Shown here: positions 6,219-10,379 of the stretch, piece by piece
Position numbering within the stretch: the first letter of the stretch is position 1
Layout of the letters: every line of letters starts with the position of its first letter
Source: an uncultured Verrucomicrobiales bacterium
Lineage (GTDB): Bacteria; Verrucomicrobiota; Verrucomicrobiae; Limisphaerales; CANJSG01
Assembly (NCBI GenBank): GCA_946480965.1
Contig: CAMLMI010000152.1
Span: forward strand, 1 to 10,379
DNA: 10,379 bases
Direction of reading: 5' to 3'
Translations under genes and position numbers: made by a program
The notes under the pieces: model-generated
Database searches by the model: none
Seen by the model: only the letters and a program-made list of their open reading frames with translations
Told to the model about the DNA's origin: nothing

Positions 6219-6944
6219 ATGCAACCCGTAGCTTTGCCGATCTATCTCCTCATCGACGACCAGGAAGAAGGCCCTTTTGAGGAACAGGAGGTGGACGGGA
6301 TGTTGGCCGACCAACGGATCACCCCGGCGCACTACGGTTTCTGCGAAGGAATGCCCGGTTGGCGTTCCGTGCTGGAGGCCCGGATCTGGGCCCGTGCTCC
6401 GCTCTTCCACCACCTGAAGACCGAGATCCGGCGCGGGGTCGGCGAGATCGTCGCGGGACAGCGAAGCCTCGCGGAGGTCCTCGGCGAACTGCGTCCCCGT
6501 CTGCTCCGCGACGGCATCGTCTCCCCCGAAGGCGCGGACGCGCGCATGGATGCGCTGGAAGCCATCCTTCGGACCAACATCGGGCTGCATCGAGGCTACA
6601 CGCAATGGGTGCAAGGTTCGGATTTCGCCGTGCTGGATGCCTATCCCGCCGCCGAACTCCACGAACAGATCGCGGGCGACATTCCGCGCGACTGGACGGC
6701 CGTCTGGACCGAGGCCGGGGGACAGCTCTTCGGTGAACGGATGATTGCCTTGAAGACCGATGCGGTCTGGGTCGCGTTGAGCGACTTCGGCGTGCCCTAT
6801 CCCGTCTATTCCGTGGGCGGAGAAATGGGGGTGCGCGAGGTATCCCGCAGCGATGCCCAGTCGTTCGGCCTGATCGATGCCGAGACGGGCTTGGATCTGC
6901 TTCCGCCGCCGCAGCCGCCGTGGGCGCTGTTGGGAGAGCCGTGA
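6219..6944 (+). CDS. GYF_2-like domain fused to a phage minor-head-protein-like domain
   Basis: A protein of 241 residues with no signal peptide or membrane segment. Residues 8-55 read as a GYF_2 (DUF4339) type adaptor: IYLLIDDQEEGPF, then GMPGWRSV, the Gly-Pro-Phe and Trp pattern of that fold. Residues about 62-112 are helical and charged. Residues about 115-220 recall Mu gpF/gp30-like phage minor head proteins: an RTN motif (118-120), RDWTAVWTEAGG (157-168), RMIALKTDAVW (174-184), FGVPYPVY (190-197) and GMGVREVSRSDAQ ahead of GLI. This recognition is from memory of family wording, not a search. The ATG at 6219 has no clear ribosome site, but the domain begins right after it. The gene runs convergent to fliI with 19 bases between them. 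No capsid, portal or terminase gene is adjacent, so it may be a domesticated phage fragment. What it does in the cell is unknown. Confidence 0.7.
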   Translation: MQPVALPIYLLIDDQEEGPFEEQEVDGMLADQRITPAHYGFCEGMPGWRSVLEARIWARAPLFHHLKTEIRRGVGEIVAGQRSLAEVLGELRPRLLRDGIVSPEGADARMDALEAILRTNIGLHRGYTQWVQGSDFAVLDAYPAAELHEQIAGDIPRDWTAVWTEAGGQLFGERMIALKTDAVWVALSDFGVPYPVYSVGGEMGVREVSRSDAQSFGLIDAETGLDLLPPPQPPWALLGEP

Positions 6945-6963
6945 AGACGATGCGGTCCGGAAA

Positions 6964-8370
6964 TCAGCGGCCCGGTGGTTGGCGGTTGGCCGGGTTGTTG
7001 GCCGCCGGGGTTTTGGCCGGGGCGGGCGGCGCGACGGCGCTCTGGGCGATGACGTTGGTCAGCATTTCCCAGCTCTGCTTCTCGTTGAAGCCTTCCGTGA
7101 CCTTTTGCCGCAGGAACTGCTTGAGCGGTTCGTGGATGCGGATGGAGGTGTCGATGGCGGGGCTGGTTCCGGCCTGGTAGGCGCCGATGTTGATGAGGTC
7201 CTCGTTCTTCTTGTAGGTCGCCATCAGGTCGCGGGCCTTGCCGGAGAGCTCCTGCTGCTGCGGCGTGGTGAGGTCGCGGACGAGACGGCTGACGGAACCG
7301 AGGACATCGATCGCCGGGTAGTGGTTCTGCGTGGCCAGCTCGCGGGTGAGGACGATGTGGCCGTCGAGGATGGAGCGGACGGTGTCGGCGATGGGATCGT
7401 TCAGGTCGTCGCCTTCCACCAGCACGGTGTAGAGCGCGGTGATGGAGCCCTTCTCGCCGTTGCCGGTGCGTTCGAGGAGCTGGGGCAACAGGGAGAAGAC
7501 GGAGGGCGTGTAGCCGCGGGTGGCGGGCGGTTCGCCGACGGCCAATCCGATCTCGCGCTGCGCCATGGCGAAGCGGGTCACGGAGTCCATCATCAGGAGG
7601 ACGTTCTTGCCGGCGTCGCGGAAATATTCGGCGATGGCGGTGGCGAGGAACGCGCCCTTCAAGCGGGCGATGGCCGGCTGGTTGGAGGTGGCGACGACGA
7701 CGACGGACTTCTTGCGGCCTTCTTCGTCGAGGTCCTTCTCCAGGAATTCGCGGACTTCGCGGCCACGTTCGCCGATCAGCGCGATGACGTTGATGTCGGC
7801 CTCGGCCTTGGAGGCGATCATGCCGAGCAGGGTGGACTTGCCGACGCCGGACCCGGCGAAGATGCCGAGACGCTGGCCGCGTCCGCAGGGGATGAAGGTG
7901 TCGATGGCCTTGATGCCGGTGCGGAAGAAATTCTTGATGCGTTGGCGCTTGAGCGGATGCGGCGGCTGGGCGGTCAACGGTGCCTGCACGTCGCTGACCA
8001 GTGGCCCCAGATCGTCCATCGGCTGGCCAAGGCCGTCGATGACGCGGCCCTTCAAGTGGTCGCCGACCGGCACACGGAGCGGCGCGCCAAGGGCGACGAC
8101 TTCGCTGCCGGGATGGATGCCGTGGAGCTCGCCCAGCGGCATGAGGAGGACATGGTTGTTCCGGAAGCCAACCACCTCGGCCAGCGTGGTGCCGTCGTGG
8201 CGGGCGGATTCGATGCGGCAGACTTCGCCGACGGAGCAGAGCGGGCCTTCGGATTCGATGACCAAGCCGATGAGCTGCACGACGCGGCCGTGCTGGCGAA
8301 CGACTTTGGTCTCGCGCACCTGCTTGCGGAGGAGTTCGAGCCGGGACGGAGTGACGATGCGGGGGGTCAT
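6964..8370 (-). CDS. fliI: flagellum-specific ATPase FliI
   Basis: A protein of 468 residues, the cytoplasmic hexameric ATPase that powers and orders type III export of flagellar subunits. Walker A AGSGVGKST lies at 172-180, GERGREVREF at 200-209, Walker B VLLMMD at 257-262 and the family signature PPATRGYTPSVF at 281-292. These place it in the FliI/YscN group rather than with F1 beta subunits, and the flagellar neighbours fix it as FliI. The tail after residue about 443 is rich in Ala, Pro and Asn and extends beyond the usual end of the family. The ATG at 8370 is preferred to TTG at 8409, which would add 13 residues encoded by the spacer repeat. It is the last gene of the fliF-fliG-fliH-fliI run; a fliJ gene, which usually follows, is missing. 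Confidence 0.97.
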   Translation of the reverse strand: MTPRIVTPSRLELLRKQVRETKVVRQHGRVVQLIGLVIESEGPLCSVGEVCRIESARHDGTTLAEVVGFRNNHVLLMPLGELHGIHPGSEVVALGAPLRVPVGDHLKGRVIDGLGQPMDDLGPLVSDVQAPLTAQPPHPLKRQRIKNFFRTGIKAIDTFIPCGRGQRLGIFAGSGVGKSTLLGMIASKAEADINVIALIGERGREVREFLEKDLDEEGRKKSVVVVATSNQPAIARLKGAFLATAIAEYFRDAGKNVLLMMDSVTRFAMAQREIGLAVGEPPATRGYTPSVFSLLPQLLERTGNGEKGSITALYTVLVEGDDLNDPIADTVRSILDGHIVLTRELATQNHYPAIDVLGSVSRLVRDLTTPQQQELSGKARDLMATYKKNEDLINIGAYQAGTSPAIDTSIRIHEPLKQFLRQKVTEGFNEKQSWEMLTNVIAQSAVAPPAPAKTPAANNPANRQPPGR

Positions 8371-8486
8371 CGGGGATGGGGCTGGAATCCGGTATCTGGA
8401 ATCGGGCAACCGGCATCGGGCGCCATGCCCGATGCCGGATGCCGGATGCCGGAAGTGTTGAGACGGAGGACGACGGTCGTCTTCAT
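8367..8486 (-). CDS. possible 39-codon leader ORF bridging fliH and fliI
   Basis: The frame starts with ATG at 8486, overlapping the fliH TGA as ATGA. It ends with TGA at 8369-8367, overlapping the fliI ATG in the same ATGA way. The predicted peptide begins MKTTVVLRLNTS and then follows the repeat region (Gly, Pro and His rich, one Cys). It has no recognisable domain. Its worth may lie in carrying ribosomes from fliH to fliI by termination-reinitiation rather than in its product. It could also be chance. Confidence 0.35.
   Translation of the reverse strand: MKTTVVLRLNTSGIRHPASGMAPDAGCPIPDTGFQPHPR
8410..8451. repeat. perfect 12-bp hairpin plus (GATGCCG)3 tandem repeat in the fliH-fliI spacer
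   Basis: CCGGCATCGGGC at 8410-8421 is the exact reverse complement of GCCCGATGCCGG at 8427-8438, with a 5-base loop. The right arm runs into three tandem GATGCCG units (8431-8451). No T-run follows on the minus strand, so it should weaken or regulate read-through from fliH to fliI rather than end transcription fully. A related phrase, GGAATCGGGC, lies just left at 8398-8407. Confidence 0.8.
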
Positions 8487-9124
8487 GCGCTTTGAAGGCT
8501 GGTGCGGAGCAGATCCAACTTGGTTTCGCGCCTCGCGTCGATCACGCCGAACTTGGTCTGGACGATGCAGCCGCCCCGGCTGATGTCGGGCGAGGGCTGG
8601 AAGTGGACCTTGGTGGTGGCTGAACTGGTGAGCAGCGGGGACTCGGCCTTCACGAGCAGGTCAAGATCGCTGGGATGGAGCTTCACGTGGAACTCGGCGT
8701 TTTCCTCGACCTGGGCCATGGCGTCCTTGACCACGGCTTCGACCATGCCGGCTTCGATGGGGAAATCGGCCACGAGCTTGCGGGCGATTTCGAGGGCCAG
8801 TTCGGTGACGGTGTTCTCGGTGTCGCGGACGACCTGGGAAACCGCCTGCTGAAGCGGCAGGACAACGCCGTTGAGCAACTGCTGCATCTCCTGGCGCTGT
8901 TGGACGAGCTGTTCGCCGAGGGAGCGTTCGCCATCGACGCGGCCGCGTTCGTAGGCGTCGCGCAGTTCCTTCTCCAGATCGATCGTGGGCGGGAGGGCCG
9001 GAGCGGTGTCGGGCACGGCGAGCGTGGCTGGTCGCGCGGCGGAGACGGACATCGTGCCGGGCGTGACGAGCCGGAAATCCCGGACCGGAGCAGGGAAGCG
9101 GAGGGTTTGCGTCCAGGGGGTCAT
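8483..9124 (-). CDS. fliH: flagellar assembly protein FliH (export ATPase regulator)
   Basis: A protein of 213 residues. In the family, FliH dimers bind FliI and tether it to the export gate and C-ring. Residues 50-105 are helical with a short glycine-spaced stretch G61-x3-G65-x4-G70, a reduced form of the GxxxG helix repeats typical of FliH. The C-terminal part (about 105-210) is the conserved FliH/HrpE/YscL domain, with LALEIARKLVADFP, VKLHPSDLDLL (147-157) and ISRGGCIVQTKFGVIDARRETKLDLL-type ending (181-206). A Trp at position 4 may match the N-terminal tryptophans that bind FlhA/FliN in Salmonella. It lies between fliG and fliI. The ATG at 9124 is the first in frame after the fliG stop. 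Confidence 0.94.
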   Translation of the reverse strand: MTPWTQTLRFPAPVRDFRLVTPGTMSVSAARPATLAVPDTAPALPPTIDLEKELRDAYERGRVDGERSLGEQLVQQRQEMQQLLNGVVLPLQQAVSQVVRDTENTVTELALEIARKLVADFPIEAGMVEAVVKDAMAQVEENAEFHVKLHPSDLDLLVKAESPLLTSSATTKVHFQPSPDISRGGCIVQTKFGVIDARRETKLDLLRTSLQSA

Positions 9125-9146
9125 GGGTGTTTGGCCGCTAAAAGGC

Positions 9147-9171
9147 AGGGACGGCGCGGAGAAGCGTCCCT
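9147..9171. repeat. hairpin repeat in the fliG-fliH spacer
   Basis: AGGGACG (9147-9153) pairs with CGTCCCT (9165-9171) around an 11-base loop GCGCGGAGAAG. It fills much of the 66-base gap between fliG and fliH. Wording of this kind (a GGGACG...CGTCCC palindrome around GCGCGGAG) looks like a dispersed intergenic repeat rather than a terminator; no T-run follows. Confidence 0.6.
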
Positions 9172-9190
9172 AGCCGATTGACGATACGCG

Positions 9191-10222
9191 CTAGGCATCA
9201 CCGCCGCCTCCGGACAGGTCGATCTCGCCGTCGCCTTCGAGGCGGCGCACCACCTCGATGATGCGGCCCTGGGCGCCTTCGATGTCGCGCAGCTTGAGCG
9301 GGCCCATGAAGCCGATCTCCTCGTTGACCGTTTCGGCGGCGCGCTTGGAGAGGCAGGAGAGCAGGGTGGTCTTGAGGGCTTCGCTGGCGGTCTTGAGGGC
9401 GACGGCCAGGTCGCGCATCTCGACCTCGCGCAGGATCTTCTGGAGCGAGGGCGCGTCGAGCATCGAGAGATCCTCGAAGGTGAACATCTTCTGCCGGATG
9501 GAGGCGCCGAGCTCGGGGTTGCGCTCCTCCAGGGCGATGAGCAACGACTTGCTCAGGTTCTTGTCCATGGAGTTCAGCACGTCGGCCGTGGTCTTCACGC
9601 CGCCGGTCTGGTTCATGGCCTTGGCCTGGCGTCCGCCGAGGCGCTTGTTGAGCACGTCCACGACCTTTTCCACGACCTCGATGGGCGTGGGGGCCATGGT
9701 GGCCATGCGTTCGAGGACGGCGTCGCGCTGTTCGCCGCGGAGCTGGGAAATGACGCCGCTGACCTTCTCGGGCTTCAGGTAGCTGATGATGAGGGCGATG
9801 GTCTGGGGCTGCTCGTATTTGATCAGGTTGACGAGCTGGCGCGGCTCCATGTCCACGATGTCCTGCATCGCGCCGACGGGCGTGCGGGTGGGGGCCACGC
9901 GGCTGATGATGTCCGAGGCCTTGTAGAGGCCGACGGACTTCTCCAGCGAGTTGCGGGTGAACTCGACGCCGCCGAGGACGGAGGTGCTGGCCTCCACCGC
10001 GACGCCGGTGAATTCCTTGAGGATGTCCTGCTGCAGCTCGCGGGGGAGCATGGGGATCTTGACCATCTCCGAGCTGACGGACTCGACCTCGGCGTCGTCC
10101 ATCGTCTTGAGGACGCCGGCGGCGCTCTCGGGGCCGAGGATGACGAGAAGCGCGGCGAGCTTCTGGACCTTGGTCATCTTGGACACGTCCAGCGGGACGG
10201 TCTCTTTTTCAGCGGCGGGCAT
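9191..10222 (-). CDS. fliG: flagellar motor switch protein FliG
   Basis: A protein of 343 residues, the rotor protein that joins the MS ring (FliF) to the C-ring and takes torque from the stator. Residues 15-100 match the FliF-binding N-terminal domain (KMTKVQKLAALLVILGPE). The middle domain has KYEQPQTIALIISYLKPE; the usual EHPQ motif reads EQPQ at 137-140. The hinge GGV (207-209), MFTFEDL (246-252) and the C-terminal torque helix follow. Relative to E. coli, the charged residues are kept in kind: R294 for R281, E301/E302 for D288/D289 and K310 for R297. It starts 3 bases after the fliF stop, which suggests translational coupling. The Gly-rich tail GGGGDA is unremarkable. Confidence 0.97.
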   Translation of the reverse strand: MPAAEKETVPLDVSKMTKVQKLAALLVILGPESAAGVLKTMDDAEVESVSSEMVKIPMLPRELQQDILKEFTGVAVEASTSVLGGVEFTRNSLEKSVGLYKASDIISRVAPTRTPVGAMQDIVDMEPRQLVNLIKYEQPQTIALIISYLKPEKVSGVISQLRGEQRDAVLERMATMAPTPIEVVEKVVDVLNKRLGGRQAKAMNQTGGVKTTADVLNSMDKNLSKSLLIALEERNPELGASIRQKMFTFEDLSMLDAPSLQKILREVEMRDLAVALKTASEALKTTLLSCLSKRAAETVNEEIGFMGPLKLRDIEGAQGRIIEVVRRLEGDGEIDLSGGGGDA

Positions 10223-10225
10223 GGG

Positions 10226-10379
10226 CTATTTGGCGTTGGCGGGCGGCTGCTGGGCTGCGCCCTCGTTCTTGTTCATCCAGGTGCGGACCGCTTGGGTCAT
10301 GCTGGCGGGATTCTCGCGGATGAGGCGGTTGAGGACCTCGACGGTCACGACCTCTTCCTTCTTCTTGCGGACGGGGATG
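10226..10379 (-). CDS. fliF: flagellar MS-ring protein FliF, C-terminal end only
   Basis: The last 50 codons are in the window, read off the minus strand and ending in TAG at 10226-10228; the rest lies beyond the right edge. A basic run (RKKKEE) is followed by VEVLNRLIRENPASMTQAVR, then TWMNKNE and a short Gln/Pro/Ala tail. The pattern of ENP, a helix, VR and W-M matches the FliF cytoplasmic tail that binds the FliG N-terminal domain. It is called FliF from this tail and from its place directly before fliG. Confidence 0.85.
   Translation of the reverse strand, partial: IPVRKKKEEVVTVEVLNRLIRENPASMTQAVRTWMNKNEGAAQQPPANAK

Noticed and set aside
6806..8416. 536-codon minus-strand frame overlapping fliI in another frame
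   Set aside because: Arg-, Pro- and His-rich translation typical of an out-of-frame reading of a GC-rich gene.
8410..8438. Calling the fliH-fliI hairpin a Rho-independent terminator
   Set aside because: No T-run follows on the minus strand and fliI must be expressed from the same run.
8410..8451. CRISPR-like repeat
   Set aside because: The units are 7 bases long and contiguous, with no spacers and no cas genes nearby.
6877..8583. 568-codon plus-strand open frame opposite fliI
   Set aside because: Shadow of fliI in GC-rich DNA: low-complexity composition and no motifs, and it also crosses the end of the GYF gene and the repeat spacer.

Overview
The window is GC-rich bacterial chromosome. 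It suggests a Verrucomicrobiota-like organism (Limisphaerales or Pedosphaera relatives), with Planctomycetota as the alternative. The reasons are a Tat-exported Gfo/Idh/MocA oxidoreductase, a prepilin-type protein with a C-terminal DGHVEW motif, weak Shine-Dalgarno sites, and short palindromic and heptamer repeats between genes. The assignment is inferred from gene content only.

Layout: (1) 76-2913, plus strand: two membrane genes. The first protein carries two metal-ligand patterns, D-x3-H-x12-H and D-x3-H-x13-H. Their spacing equals that of the CuC (Asp/His/His) and CuD (Asn/His/His) sites of PmoC/AmoC, the copper membrane monooxygenase (CuMMO) C subunit. The second has the layout of PmoB/AmoB: a signal peptide with predicted mature N-terminal His, a periplasmic domain, two membrane helices, and a periplasmic C-terminal part. 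That C-terminal part carries two H-x12/13-H-L-H-P motifs. Together they look like a divergent, possibly undescribed CuMMO-like or copper-handling pair; this is the main point of interest. (2) 3022-4347, minus: Tat-exported Gfo/Idh/MocA oxidoreductase with a clear terminator. (3) 4799-5563, minus: prepilin-like protein, followed by a strong GC hairpin terminator at 4515-4547. (4) 5564-6218: a long non-coding stretch with hairpins and a tRNA-like fold. (5) 6219-6944, plus: a GYF_2-like N-terminus joined to a domain resembling phage minor head (Mu gpF-like) proteins. (6) 6964-10379, minus: flagellar basal-body and export genes transcribed fliF (C-terminus only) - fliG - fliH - fliI.

The flagellar genes form one transcription unit: FliF (MS ring), FliG (rotor switch), FliH and FliI (export ATPase and its regulator). 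The unit ends at fliI, and no fliJ follows, because a convergent gene lies 19 bases away. The fliH-fliI gap is unusual: it holds a perfect 12-bp hairpin, a heptamer tandem repeat and a 39-codon ORF that overlaps both the fliH stop and the fliI start. No mobile element, CRISPR array or rRNA gene was seen, and no intact tRNA.
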